Positions 28,126 to 37,911 are shown, numbered from the stretch's first letter. The stretch: 64,000 nucleotides of DNA from Calothrix parasitica NIES-267 (GCF_002368095.1 NZ_AP018227.1:1254297-1318296), one strand, 5' to 3'. Notes: generated by a model not told the origin, from the sequence alone. Numbers and translations: made by a program.

Positions 28126-30741
28126 CTAATCAGCTTGTGGAGGTAATTCAATTGGAGATAAGAAGGGAGGATATTTACTATCTATAATATCTTCTTCGCT
28201 CATTTGAAACTGTTCTGTTTGTTGTTGTTCTTTGTCTTTCTGCGCTTCCTCAGAATTATCAGATTTATTTGATTCGGATGATTTTTTAGCCGCAGCATCT
28301 TTAGCTTTTCGCTCTTTCTCTTGTTGCTCTTTTTGTTTTTGTTCTTTCTCTTTTTGTTCTTGTGCTTTTTTCTGCTGTGCTTGTTGCGATTCTACAATGG
28401 CTTTTGTTACTGCTTCTGCTGTAGCTGCTGCTGCATCTTTGGCTTGGGGGTCGTAGGTTTCAAGTATTACCGAACGTACAACTTGTTCCCCTGTGGTACT
28501 TGTTGCTTGGAGCATCAAATTTAAACTACCGGGTTTAGGATCTAAGGTGAAGGGTATAGAACCTTTTAACGGTACAGTACCGGGAGCGGGTAACAATTCA
28601 ACTTTTGTACCAAGACTAGCATCAACTTTCCAAGATAAAGTTACAGGTGGAGTTGTTTTATCTTTCTTAATTGGAATCAGATATTTTGCGGGTGCAGATT
28701 TACCATTAATTTTGAAATTGATAATTTTTATTGGCTTGGGTAAAATTTTAATTATTTCCGTTTTTTTTGTGATTATTTCATTTCCAACTTTTGCTTTAGG
28801 AATTGCTCTGAGTTCAAAAATATAATCACCCGGTTTTTTGATTCCACTGCTGACATTTTTACAAACAAGTGGTTCTCCTTTACGACAATTGCGTCGAAGT
28901 GATAATGGTATACCTTCGCTAAAGTCGTAGGTTTTCAACTTGCTAACAACAGCACCCTCAGCATTACGACCCACTAATTGTAATGATTGTAAATACTTAG
29001 AATTAACTGTAGTCCAATTCAATTTAATCTCGGATTTATTGAGGTCTCGCTTTTTAGATTTTTCTCTAACATTTTTATCAGTTGTACTATCTCGATAATT
29101 GGCTTTAGTGGAAGCAAAACTGATAATTTCTGGATTAGGGATTGGTGTAATTGTGACTGAGTTTGTCTTAATTGTAGAGGGAACAGCACCTTTTCCTAGT
29201 TTTGGCTGGGCTGTCATTTCAAATATATAAGTCCCTGGTTTGCGAGCGTTACTGCGAATATTTTTACAGGTTAATAATTGTTTTTGCTGCTTGCAAGATG
29301 ATTCTAATATATCGGGTATTCCTTTACTAAAATCATAAGTTTCCGGACGTGTCAGCGGCTTTCCATCAGCAGATAATCCGACAATTTTAATTGAAGATAA
29401 ACGTGAGGGATGATTAATTGCAAAACCTAAATGGACAACATCATCATTAACAGCACTATAATTACTATCTTCTGGATAAAATTCAAAGACTTTCGGTGAA
29501 GGTGGAATTCTAAATAGTAACCACCAAATAAAGTAAGCACTTAACCCTATTCCTAAAAGCGCTAATAATAAAAACGGTAAAAATTGCCACCAAGGACGCG
29601 CTTCCCAAACTAAAACACCAGGAAAGCTATCGCTCAGTAAAGGTAATTCTTGAGAATCTTCTAAATCTACAGTAAAGTTGAGAATCTTGGCTCCACCAAG
29701 AAACGGACGCTTCCACCATTTTTCGGGTTTTACCAGTACATCAACAGCAACAGTTTGTTGGGGATGGACAAGTGCTTGTGATGGTTCAAGCGCGTAACTA
29801 CAAATACCTTCTTCATCTAAATCCTTTACCTGCAAATTTACCAACCGTGGTGTATTCCCAGAATTATTCAAGCGGACTTGATACATTCCTGATTTAGATT
29901 TCACCCGACTGATAACCGTCCGCAATTCAGCCTGTAACTGATAGTTCGGGGGTACCTCTAAGTAAAGTAAATCTAATAGCTTTAATTCCGGATTATTCTC
30001 CGAATACAAGCGTAGAGTTGGGATATAGCTACCGGAAAGGGTATTGAGAGGAGGAGTAATTACAAGGGTTATCTGTCCGCTATCACCGGGATTTAAATTA
30101 AGACAATCTGTCTGTAAAACCAAACCTGCATCCGGGAAATTTTGCGGATAAATCACCCGATACCAGCTTTTAGGTAAATCCGAACAAACCAATCGAAATC
30201 TATCTACACGTTCCCCACGATTATGTACGAAAACCTGAACCGAATGCGCTCCCCCACCAGGAATTACGGCTGGTTCTTGTGATGTAGTTGCAGGTTGTAT
30301 AACAAAAGTAGGGTCGCTGCTGCGTACAATATCAGAAGTACCCGGTAAAACCTGAATATACTGCTGATACTGTATTGGAGTCTCCGCAGGATAATCTTCC
30401 GGTGCATCAACTACAACAGTATAATCATAAGTCCCCGGTAGGACATCGACGGGTATATCAAATTCAAAGACTACTTCTTCACTTTGATTAGAACCTAAAG
30501 CTAATAACTTCTGTCCCGATTTACACCATCTGTTTACACCAAGCGAATCTTCTTGAATATAAACTTCAATAGTGGCACTATGAGTTCCTTTATTACAAAC
30601 AGTGACGCTCAGTTCAAAAGTTGAACCGCTAACCACAGAATCTTTACCAGAAGCACTGATAATTACAGCTAATGGTTTAACAATTTGTGCCTCTATTGTT
30701 TCGAGATGTTGTAAATCATCGGACAAGACTCTACTTAGCAT
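28126..30741 (-). CDS. Single-pass membrane protein with Ig-like domains, CIS-associated
   Basis: An 871-aa protein; AAGGAGAATAATCA precedes the ATG. Residues about 20-380 are three Ig/alpha-2-macroglobulin-like beta domains (for example SGSTFELSVTVCNKG, PGGGAHSVQVFVHNRGERVDRF). One transmembrane helix lies at about 386-411 (FLPFLLLALLGIGLSAYFIW). It is followed by further beta repeats (two PxxxxFxFYPEDSNYSA-like units) and a C-terminal Lys/Glu/Gln coiled coil about 790-835. The same two-part plan (Ig domains, one TM, second globular half) recurs in the next gene. Located in the minus-strand CIS gene set; a plausible membrane anchor or receptor for the particle (inference). Not assigned to a named family. 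Confidence 0.72.
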   Translation of the reverse strand: MLSRVLSDDLQHLETIEAQIVKPLAVIISASGKDSVVSGSTFELSVTVCNKGTHSATIEVYIQEDSLGVNRWCKSGQKLLALGSNQSEEVVFEFDIPVDVLPGTYDYTVVVDAPEDYPAETPIQYQQYIQVLPGTSDIVRSSDPTFVIQPATTSQEPAVIPGGGAHSVQVFVHNRGERVDRFRLVCSDLPKSWYRVIYPQNFPDAGLVLQTDCLNLNPGDSGQITLVITPPLNTLSGSYIPTLRLYSENNPELKLLDLLYLEVPPNYQLQAELRTVISRVKSKSGMYQVRLNNSGNTPRLVNLQVKDLDEEGICSYALEPSQALVHPQQTVAVDVLVKPEKWWKRPFLGGAKILNFTVDLEDSQELPLLSDSFPGVLVWEARPWWQFLPFLLLALLGIGLSAYFIWWLLFRIPPSPKVFEFYPEDSNYSAVNDDVVHLGFAINHPSRLSSIKIVGLSADGKPLTRPETYDFSKGIPDILESSCKQQKQLLTCKNIRSNARKPGTYIFEMTAQPKLGKGAVPSTIKTNSVTITPIPNPEIISFASTKANYRDSTTDKNVREKSKKRDLNKSEIKLNWTTVNSKYLQSLQLVGRNAEGAVVSKLKTYDFSEGIPLSLRRNCRKGEPLVCKNVSSGIKKPGDYIFELRAIPKAKVGNEIITKKTEIIKILPKPIKIINFKINGKSAPAKYLIPIKKDKTTPPVTLSWKVDASLGTKVELLPAPGTVPLKGSIPFTLDPKPGSLNLMLQATSTTGEQVVRSVILETYDPQAKDAAAATAEAVTKAIVESQQAQQKKAQEQKEKEQKQKEQQEKERKAKDAAAKKSSESNKSDNSEEAQKDKEQQQTEQFQMSEEDIIDSKYPPFLSPIELPPQAD

Positions 30742-30762
30742 TGATTATTCTCCTTTTATTTT

Positions 30763-30800
30763 TAAGTAGGAAGTAGGAAGTAATAAGTAGGAAGTAGTGG
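30763..30800. repeat. Purine-rich heptamer array (left arm around S23 gene)
   Basis: Tandem AGTAGGA/AGTAATA-type heptamers. Together with the oppositely oriented array at 31198-31257 it encloses the four-helix-bundle gene. Confidence 0.8.
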
Positions 30801-30807
30801 ATAAAGT

Positions 30808-31179
30808 TTATTTGTGTTCTTTTAGTTTTTTAGTGGTAGAAATTAGTATTTTAATTATTTCATGAAGTTCGGGTCACATTTCTTTAAATTTACTTTCTGA
30901 TACAAGATTAGATTCAATCATTATTTCTATCCAGAATCTACATTCAGAAGCTTCTTTTAAAGCGATAGAGTATTTTGATAAAAAGTCAGCCCTAGACTGT
31001 GCAAATTTTGCCTCCGCACAATTCGCTCCAATACTAGTACCACAACTTAAAAATTGCTTTGATAAAACTTTTGAAGCATCATCGTAAGATTTTTTATTTA
31101 ATTCTATATAAGCATTTATTACTCTAATCGCAAATATTTTTGTTCTGTTTTGAATTGAAATATCATTATTAATAACCAT
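30808..31179 (-). pseudogene. Four-helix-bundle (S23 family) protein gene with in-frame TGA
   Basis: The ORF from ATG 31179 (MVINNDISIQNRTKIFAIRV...) shows S23/four-helix-bundle signatures: LSKQFLSCGTSIGANCAEA and SKYSIALKEASECRFWIEIM. It meets a TGA at 30874-30876, but the same frame continues PELHEIIKILISTTKKLKEH to TAA at 30808-30810, which is the normal end of the family. So the stop is premature by 22 codons. The truncated 101-aa form may still fold, since most of helix 4 is the only loss. The gene is bracketed by inverted heptamer arrays. Confidence 0.72.
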
Positions 31180-31197
31180 TTTATTTTATTATTAATA

Positions 31198-31257
31198 CTC
31201 CCAACTTACTACTTACTACTTGCTCCTCCCTACTCCCTACTTCCTACTTACTACTTA
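31198..31257. repeat. Pyrimidine-rich heptamer array (right arm around S23 gene)
   Basis: Tandem ACTTACT/CTACTTC units, the inverse of the array at 30763-30800, ending at the stop codon of the neighbouring WD40 gene (31251), so the array supplies the last codons and stop region of that gene. Confidence 0.8.
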
Positions 31258-33485
31258 CAGTCCGAATGCTGCTGTACAATCTGATTTATCTTTACTTGAT
31301 GGTCATTACCTCCACTAGTAACTAAAACTTTGTCTCCGATACGAACTACATCTACACTTTTGAGGGGTTGGGATGAATCGCGGATTATTTGACCTGCAAT
31401 GTCAAGATTATTGCTGCGTTTACCAGTTGAATCTAAAGACCAAAGTCTTGCTTTTCCATCATCACCAACACCTGCTAAATAACAAGCGTCATTACTCAAA
31501 GCTACGGAATGAACTGCTTGGTTGCCAATATTCCATTCATCGAGTAAATTACATTCTTGTGAAGATGTTAAACATTTATCTAAATCCCAAATTTGAATTG
31601 TTCCTCGGTTACTAGAGCTAACTAATAAATCGGGACGATTCATAACAGTTGCAAGACTAAGAATATAATCTTCTTTTCCACCTAAATTTCTGTTTACTTC
31701 CAATAAACGGTCGGTATTAAAATCCCAAAGTTTTAGCTGATTAAATCTACCCGCAATTGCTAAATGACTTTCTTTTTTTCCTACTAATGCTAAAGAATTA
31801 ACTGCAAATCCCGCTTGAATTTGACGCTTTATGCGTCTATTTAAAGGTACATATTCTTCTGTATTCCATTGCCAAACTATACCGCTACCATGACCGCTAA
31901 ATAAAGAACGCGAGTCTTTGGTAAATGCTAAATCGAATACTCGGTCGTCTTTCTGACCAATATCAGTAAAAGGTAGCGAAGATTTTCCCGATAAGATATC
32001 AAATATCTGAATCTCTCCATTTTCGTATCCTACAGCTATACGGTCATTATTTAACGGACGGTAGCTAATAACTCTTACTGCTTTGTCTGTATTTTGGAAC
32101 ACTCCTAACGAGCGCAAACCGGAAGGTGTTACCTGCCAGCGGCGTATAGTTTGGTCGTTAGAACCGCTAAAAACTTCGGTGGCAATTCCATTTAATTTGA
32201 CACTATTCACAGTAGCAATATGCTGTTGCTTCAGTAGTTGTTGGGCAATAATAAACCCCGTTAATATTGCCATTAAAGCTCCGGAAAACTGCAGCCACAA
32301 AGGAATTACAGGTAATAATTTTAGTTCTATGTTTTGAGTATCATTACGTACTTCAATTCGGTTGTCTTTTGTAACAGCTTTTACTTCCAATACTTTGTAA
32401 CGTGCTAAACCAAACACCGGACGCAGTTGTCCTACTTTCAGCTTCAGCTTGGTTAATCCATTCAGGTGTAAATTTGCGGTTTCTGGGGATAATTCTGCAT
32501 GAGGTAAATTTCGTGAATTGTCTTTGCTATTCCAACTATTCCAAAATTTTAACCAAGCAGGAAACCGAGATTTTTTTTCAGTTGGAGCGGGTTCTAATTT
32601 TATATCTGCTAATTGTTCGGGCTTTTGCTGTATAGTCTGGGCACCATTAATATCAACTGTTACTGATTGTACGAGATTACTTTGATTCTCGAATTCTAAA
32701 CTAAATTCTTGAGTCGTGTAATGGTTATATTTATCCCACCATTTTTTTTCTTTAATTGACTCATTAATTAAAATGTTGTATTTAAAATCTATATATCCTT
32801 GCGGTAGCACGGTTAAAAGACCATCTACTTTAACTGATGGAGCATCCAATGCTATTGCTTCAATGGTAAAAGGATAACTTTTACTTTCGGCTTGAGCTAG
32901 TTGTGAAGGAATTTGACACTCAAAAATTTCTTTAACTTTTGCACCAGGTGCTAGCTTTAAATCTCTTGTTGAACCATAATCAAACCAAGAGCTATCTAAG
33001 CCTAAAAAACGTAGAGTTATTTTGCTACTTCTTTGATTAAAGCTTTCTATAGAAACTGGTATTTGAAAACGCTCTCCCGGAAAGCGGTTAAATTCTTTAT
33101 TTGGTAAATCAAGTTGCGGTGCTGGAACACCTTCACCAGGTATAACTAATCTTATAACTTGACGACTTTCTTCCGATGCAGGTAATTCCAGCGAAAACAC
33201 TCGTACCGTCAGCGTCATTAACCCCGCAAATCCCTGTCTGGGAATCGTAGAAATAAAAACTGTAAACGTAGTTGAATCACCGGGAGGTTTTTTTGTACAA
33301 ACTTCCGGAGAAATTCTGTACCAATTGCTATCTAAGTCAGGTTTAGCTACATCTGCTAAAAGTTCTACTTGGAATGTTGCGAAGTCGTCACTATTATTTA
33401 TGACAGTTACATCAAAAGACACACCTCCCGGCTGAAACGTCAGTTTGTTTGTAGAAATTTTAGTTATAATTTTTTCTTTTAACAT
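31251..33485 (-). CDS. Membrane protein with Ig-like N-domain and WD40 repeats, CIS-associated
   Basis: The start is placed at ATG 33485 (MLKEKIITKISTNKL), giving 744 aa. The longer frame from 33560 only translates the heptamer array and is unlikely. Residues about 1-385 are Ig/alpha-2-macroglobulin-like beta domains, including NDSRNLPHAELSPETANLHL. A transmembrane helix lies at about 392-417 (LWLQFSGALMAILTGFIIAQ). A WD40 propeller of about seven blades fills 430-744 (GSNDQTIRRWQV, GSGIVWQWNTEE, GTIQIWDLDKC, GKARLWSLDS). It resembles the 871-aa neighbour in layout and sits in the same minus-strand set. Possible anchoring or regulatory protein of the CIS (inference). Confidence 0.75.
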   Translation of the reverse strand: MLKEKIITKISTNKLTFQPGGVSFDVTVINNSDDFATFQVELLADVAKPDLDSNWYRISPEVCTKKPPGDSTTFTVFISTIPRQGFAGLMTLTVRVFSLELPASEESRQVIRLVIPGEGVPAPQLDLPNKEFNRFPGERFQIPVSIESFNQRSSKITLRFLGLDSSWFDYGSTRDLKLAPGAKVKEIFECQIPSQLAQAESKSYPFTIEAIALDAPSVKVDGLLTVLPQGYIDFKYNILINESIKEKKWWDKYNHYTTQEFSLEFENQSNLVQSVTVDINGAQTIQQKPEQLADIKLEPAPTEKKSRFPAWLKFWNSWNSKDNSRNLPHAELSPETANLHLNGLTKLKLKVGQLRPVFGLARYKVLEVKAVTKDNRIEVRNDTQNIELKLLPVIPLWLQFSGALMAILTGFIIAQQLLKQQHIATVNSVKLNGIATEVFSGSNDQTIRRWQVTPSGLRSLGVFQNTDKAVRVISYRPLNNDRIAVGYENGEIQIFDILSGKSSLPFTDIGQKDDRVFDLAFTKDSRSLFSGHGSGIVWQWNTEEYVPLNRRIKRQIQAGFAVNSLALVGKKESHLAIAGRFNQLKLWDFNTDRLLEVNRNLGGKEDYILSLATVMNRPDLLVSSSNRGTIQIWDLDKCLTSSQECNLLDEWNIGNQAVHSVALSNDACYLAGVGDDGKARLWSLDSTGKRSNNLDIAGQIIRDSSQPLKSVDVVRIGDKVLVTSGGNDHQVKINQIVQQHSDCK

Positions 33486-33570
33486 AGCCAGTTGTGAGTA
33501 GAGAGTAGCGAGTAGCGAGTAGCAGGTAGCAAGTAGCGAGTAGCAAGTAGCGAGTAGCAAGTAAGAAGTT
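33486..33570. repeat. Purine-rich heptamer array abutting a start codon
   Basis: Tandem GTAGCGA/GTAGCAA units immediately upstream (on the minus strand) of the WD40 gene ATG; the array occupies the place of the ribosome-binding site. Confidence 0.82.
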
Positions 33571-33663
33571 AGGAATTAAGAATTAATGATTTCTTCCTTC
33601 TCTTCCCCATCTTCCCCATCTCCCCTCTCTATCTTCACCCGTAAATTTTGGCTTAGTCGAGTA

Positions 33664-35115
33664 CTAGTCACCAACTTTTTGTCTTGCTTGTTGCGATCGC
33701 AATAATAAAGTATTGACATCAACGTTTCCCGATAGTCCAGAAGCTAAAGCTGCTTTTTTGGCTTGGTCAGTTTCTTGACGCATTTGCTGTACCCTATCTT
33801 TAAGACTTTGCTCCCGAGCAAAAATTTCCCGTGCCATGTCGTTAAACATCCCCGCTAATTCTCCAAGTTCATCGGAACGTTGAGTAATAGGTGCGATTTT
33901 TTCTGGTTCAAAGGGAATCGAATCATCCTCAATTTGTTTTGCTGCTTCATTCAGTTTCAATATTGGATTAATTAACCAATGAGTTACCAACAATCCCAAT
34001 AGAACGCTAAACCCAAAAGTACCAATTCCCAGAATAATAGTTGTATTCCTAGTTTGCTCGACAGCTTGCATAAATTCTATTTCCGGTATAACCAGAATTA
34101 TCAACCAATCAAGATTAAATTCATTAAAAGGTGTAATTTTTGCTATTTGTGCTTCTCCTGAAGCAGAAAATGTAAAGAATTGTTCGCTGCTAATTTTGTC
34201 AAAACCTGAAAATTCTGTATTTATTTTTTGGGTTGCACCTTTGATAATTAAATCTTCACTATCACTAGCTGAAACTCTCTGAATTTCTGTATTTTTTCCT
34301 TTATCAATAAATAAAGGTTTATCGCTAGATGCAGCGATTAGTTTACCAGAACGTTCGACAATAAAAATCTTTTTTGATGTATTGTTAGCAAAATTATTCA
34401 GAAAATCGCTAATCTGAGTTAGGAAAAAGTCTACAGCTAAAACGCCAAGAAATTCATTAGTACTGTTATCATAAACTTCTTGGACTGCTGACAAGCGTAA
34501 TTGAGTTTTTGAAGAAGTTCTTTTTGCAAAAACTGGAGTCCAGATAGATTTATTTTTTCCCAATGCAGTCTTATACCAAGGACGTTTGCGGGGGTCGTAG
34601 TTTTCTTCACTTTTAATTATTTTACCGCGTTCGCCTTTATCTGTAGCCTCCATGACAACATTTTTTCTGTCTGGAGATGCATAACCAATATTAAATGATA
34701 ATTTATCTCCTTCTCTGACTATACTTCTGACTAAACCATTTTTCTCAGTTCCAAACTGAATTCCACTTACATCTGGGAATAGTTGAGCTTGCTTCCAAAA
34801 GTATTTTTCTAATATATCTATATTTGTTAATCTTAATTGATTTTCGCTGATTGCATCGGTATTAATTCTATTAATTAAATGGGGTTCTTCTAAAAAATTT
34901 TCTAACTTTTCTTTTACTTGTGAATTTAAGGCTTTCATATTTTGTTCCTTAAACTTTTCGGCTGCCTCATAACTACTTTTAATAGCTATAGCTCCTAACA
35001 TTCCTACACAAGTAACTAATGGAATTAAAAAAGCAAGAGGAACAGTAGTTCTGAGTGAAGACCAAATCGGAACTTTCGTTTTTTGAGTATTTTCTACATC
35101 TGTTAGGGAAGTCAT
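33664..35115 (-). CDS. Cache-HAMP membrane sensor without output domain
   Basis: A 483-aa protein: TM1 about 25-46, a periplasmic dCache-type domain about 50-350 (KNVVMEATDKGERGKIIKSE, RKRPWYKTALGKNKSIWTPVF, LGVLAVDFFLTQISDFL), TM2 about 358-382, and HAMP about 383-440 (INPILKLNEAAKQIEDD, RSDELGELAGMFNDMA). It ends in a short coiled coil about 440-483. No kinase, cyclase or methyl-accepting domain follows, so the signal must pass to a partner. Its place between CIS membrane proteins and the second baseplate module suggests it could sense stress for CIS firing or assembly (inference). Confidence 0.82.
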   Translation of the reverse strand: MTSLTDVENTQKTKVPIWSSLRTTVPLAFLIPLVTCVGMLGAIAIKSSYEAAEKFKEQNMKALNSQVKEKLENFLEEPHLINRINTDAISENQLRLTNIDILEKYFWKQAQLFPDVSGIQFGTEKNGLVRSIVREGDKLSFNIGYASPDRKNVVMEATDKGERGKIIKSEENYDPRKRPWYKTALGKNKSIWTPVFAKRTSSKTQLRLSAVQEVYDNSTNEFLGVLAVDFFLTQISDFLNNFANNTSKKIFIVERSGKLIAASSDKPLFIDKGKNTEIQRVSASDSEDLIIKGATQKINTEFSGFDKISSEQFFTFSASGEAQIAKITPFNEFNLDWLIILVIPEIEFMQAVEQTRNTTIILGIGTFGFSVLLGLLVTHWLINPILKLNEAAKQIEDDSIPFEPEKIAPITQRSDELGELAGMFNDMAREIFAREQSLKDRVQQMRQETDQAKKAALASGLSGNVDVNTLLLRSQQARQKVGD

Positions 35116-35162
35116 ATCGATTTTGGATTTTGGATTTTAGATTTTGAATTGAAAGGTATGAA

Positions 35163-35323
35163 TGAGTAGCGAGTTAGGAGTTAAAAGTTAAAAGTAGGAG
35201 TTAAGAGTTAAGAGTTAAAAGTTAGGATTTATAAGTTAATATTCACAACTTTCTACTCGTTACTTGTTACTTGCTACTTACTACTTGCTACTTGCTACTT
35301 TCTACTTTCTACTTGCCACTTAA
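35163..35323. repeat. Paired inverted heptamer arrays
   Basis: Purine arm about 35163-35225 (GAGTTAA/AAGTTAA/GAGTAGC units), an AT-rich spacer of about 35 bases, pyrimidine arm about 35261-35323 (CTTGCTA/CTTACTA units). The pair could fold into a long imperfect hairpin. Confidence 0.8.
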
Positions 35324-36727
35324 CCGAGTTAATTGATGTTTTAGATTTGCAAAATGTAAAATATTAATACCCATTTCTTGAGCGGAGCGAATAGTTTCTC
35401 TGTTAAAGGATAAATCATCATCTACTCCCCATGCTTGAGATAAACAACCGATAACTAAAATAATCCCTCCCCAGTTATATAAATGAATTACTTGTCCTTG
35501 AATTATTGGTAACTGTGAAAATAAAAATGGTTTAGTGCGAATAATTTTATCTAAGGATAAACTATGTTCTACTTGGTCAATAATTCCTATTTTCCGAGCA
35601 AATTCAATTATCGGACGGGTAAAATTATTGATTTGTTGATTTATTTTTGTATTAACTGCTGCTAATTCTATGGTTAGTTCTTCACGAATTTGTGCGATTT
35701 CTGAATCAGAATGAAGTTGAGAAAGTGTTTGCTGTAATTGCTGTTTTATTGCACCCAATTCGCTAATATTTACTTCATCCTCTGAAGCTTCTATTAATAA
35801 TACTGCTCCTGTCTCTAAATAATTTTGTAAAATATCTATTTCTGATGATTGATTTAAAAATTGCTGATAATTAATATAAAGTAAATCGTAATTATATTTA
35901 TCTAACTCTTGTAAATCTGAAATTTTAAAAGCTTCCCCTCGCATCTCCGGGTAAAGCGTTGGCATTGATTCAAGCAAATATTTTAAATTATCTTGTGATA
36001 TATTATTTAATTTATTCTCTAATTTATTAGCTTTAGTTGTTTGCTCATCGCCAAAAAATGCAACATTAATTTGTTTTGAAGAACTGACTTTTGCTTGCTG
36101 ACGATAGCGTAAGTCAAGATTATTTTCCCTAGGATTAAATACATCTGTATTTACTAAAAGTTCAACATCACTACCTTTTTCGAGTAAAATTCTACATAGT
36201 TCTATTTCGTTGGCTTCTGGAGAAGTCGTTTTTTCGTTAATCCGAAAAGTTTCTTGAATAAACTGACGGTTATTATTGATTAAATGGTCTGGATCTACAT
36301 ACTCAACAACTATATATACAGTTAAAAAACCTTTTTTTGGCGCTTCTGAAGAAATCCTAAATGCTAATGGCTGCGGTACTACAATTGGATTACCTTTAAC
36401 ATCAATTGCAATACCCGGTTGAATCTCCAACCAGCGTTTATCTTTATATAGTCCTGCTATTTCTGTCGGTGGTTCAATTAAACATACTCCCAACCCAGAA
36501 ACAATTCCTGGTTGATGTAGAGATTGGTAATATATATTTTGACGCTGACGATGATAATCGTGTGCTTGCTGCCATAATTGGGCTGTAAGCAGCAAACCAT
36601 CGTTAACTACAAGTCTTTCTAATGGCTTAATTTGTAATTGAGACATCGGTGCTGACATATTCGTTGCTTCGGGGTTCGATGTAAAGGTCATAGGTGGAAA
36701 ACGCTGGCTTTTCTTGCTCGATGACAT
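35309..36727 (-). CDS. DUF4159-like C-terminal protein of CIS locus
   Basis: A 472-aa protein. The N-terminal part (LLTAQLWQQAHDYHRQRQNI, SLHQPGIVSGLGV, IQPGIAIDVKGNPIVVPQP) resembles a domain found beside phage-like baseplate genes, where it could be structural. The C-terminal part (HLYNWGGIILVIGCLSQAWG, RETIRSAQEMGINILHFAN) matches the DUF4159-type end seen in cyanobacteria. Alternative ATGs are at 36691, 36658 and 36646; all overlap the end of cis12 copy B (by 101 to 20 bases), so it is translationally linked to it, and 36658 or 36646 are as likely as the longest start. Function unknown; a baseplate accessory is the best guess. Confidence 0.7.
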   Translation of the reverse strand: MSSSKKSQRFPPMTFTSNPEATNMSAPMSQLQIKPLERLVVNDGLLLTAQLWQQAHDYHRQRQNIYYQSLHQPGIVSGLGVCLIEPPTEIAGLYKDKRWLEIQPGIAIDVKGNPIVVPQPLAFRISSEAPKKGFLTVYIVVEYVDPDHLINNNRQFIQETFRINEKTTSPEANEIELCRILLEKGSDVELLVNTDVFNPRENNLDLRYRQQAKVSSSKQINVAFFGDEQTTKANKLENKLNNISQDNLKYLLESMPTLYPEMRGEAFKISDLQELDKYNYDLLYINYQQFLNQSSEIDILQNYLETGAVLLIEASEDEVNISELGAIKQQLQQTLSQLHSDSEIAQIREELTIELAAVNTKINQQINNFTRPIIEFARKIGIIDQVEHSLSLDKIIRTKPFLFSQLPIIQGQVIHLYNWGGIILVIGCLSQAWGVDDDLSFNRETIRSAQEMGINILHFANLKHQLTRLSGK

Positions 36728-37697
36728 TTCTGACTAGGAGTTCGTCAATTTGATTCGCATCCAAGGGGCGCAGATATACGGCAAAATGAAACGGACATCC
36801 ACCACCAACAATTGTGTCTTCGCCAATTTTTGCTTCTCCAAATACAAAACCTCTTCTAAAATACTCAACAATGCCAATATGTTTGTTCGTTTCCTCGGGT
36901 AAATGCTCGTCCAGAGGTAAACCTGTGGCTAGATGCAAATAAAAACGCAAACCCCCACGAGTACCGCGCAAGCGGTAAATCTGCATGGCATTCTTAATCA
37001 GTTTTCGCTGTCTTTCTACTCCAATTTGTGGAGATTGATTCCAACCTACCCAGTGAGCAAGAAAAGGTAATATGGCTTGCGGTGCTTGAATTGGGTCGAG
37101 ATAAGCCCAGAGGTTATCTAAAGTATGAACGCATGGTTCAAAACTTTGCTCAAAAATTTTCAAAAATCGCCCAATAAAATCGATGTCCCTGTAAATTGCT
37201 GGCAGAAAGTTGAGATAAAGACTGCGAGGACGAACATACAAATTAAATGTAGCTTGTTCTCTATATTGTCTTGCTGTATCTGTTTCTAACCAAGAAACGT
37301 AAAGATTCACTACATAGTTAAGTTTGAAACTCGAACCGGAATTAAGCGCAGCATTGCTTTCAAAAAAACTAGAAGGAATCTGGAAGTATAAAACAGCTTC
37401 CATTTGTTGTCTTGGAAGTACTTCAGAACCTTCCATACCAATCTGACACCAAGTTTGAGGAAAATCACCTTTGACTTGTAAACTAAGTTCTACAGGACGA
37501 GAACCCAAGTTTTTTAACTGGACTATCATCTCGCTTGGTTCCCCAGGATGCACCAAAAGGTTATGCTGTCCGCTTGAGTTAACCTGAGTTCCCATTCCAG
37601 CCAAGCTACCAGACTGTACCGATTGCGGTACCGCTTCCGGAATTTGCATTGGTGTCAGTTGTAAACTGAGCAGTTGATTGGACTGGGATTGTGTCAT
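36627..37697 (-). CDS. cis12: Tail protein I-like baseplate protein (Cis12), copy B
   Basis: A 356-aa paralogue of the gene at 11752-12882. It has an N-terminal beta domain (NLLVHPGEPSEMIVQLKN), then PRSLYLNFLPAIYRDID, FEQSFEPCVHTLDNLWAYLD, FLAHWVGWNQSPQIG, RLRGTRGGLRFYLHL and GGGCPFHFAVYLRP. It lacks the about 20-residue extension around the copy-A middle region. It lies downstream of cis11 copy B and overlaps the DUF4159-like gene. It should form baseplate wedges with Cis11 copy B. Confidence 0.92.
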   Translation of the reverse strand: MTQSQSNQLLSLQLTPMQIPEAVPQSVQSGSLAGMGTQVNSSGQHNLLVHPGEPSEMIVQLKNLGSRPVELSLQVKGDFPQTWCQIGMEGSEVLPRQQMEAVLYFQIPSSFFESNAALNSGSSFKLNYVVNLYVSWLETDTARQYREQATFNLYVRPRSLYLNFLPAIYRDIDFIGRFLKIFEQSFEPCVHTLDNLWAYLDPIQAPQAILPFLAHWVGWNQSPQIGVERQRKLIKNAMQIYRLRGTRGGLRFYLHLATGLPLDEHLPEETNKHIGIVEYFRRGFVFGEAKIGEDTIVGGGCPFHFAVYLRPLDANQIDELLVRNVIEQEKPAFSTYDLYIEPRSNEYVSTDVSITN

Positions 37698-37705
37698 GGT
37701 AAATA

Positions 37706-37911
37706 TTAAGTAGCAAGTAGTAAGTAGTAAGTAGCGAGTTGCAAGTTGTGAGTTGCAAGTACCTAGTAACTAGTGCTTTTTCCTATTAGATTGGGGTTTT
37801 CAAACCCAGACGGGTGAGAATAAAAGCCGTTAATTTTAATAAATTTTTCCATAAAAGTACCTCTATACTTATCCAAAACTATATTCCTTACTTACTACTT
37901 GCTACTCATAT
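37706..37911. repeat. Paired inverted heptamer arrays
   Basis: Purine arm about 37706-37769 (AGTAGTA/AGTAGCA/AGTTGCA units) and a short pyrimidine arm about 37887-37911 that runs into the stop region of cis11 copy B. The spacer of about 115 bases shows no gene. Confidence 0.75.
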
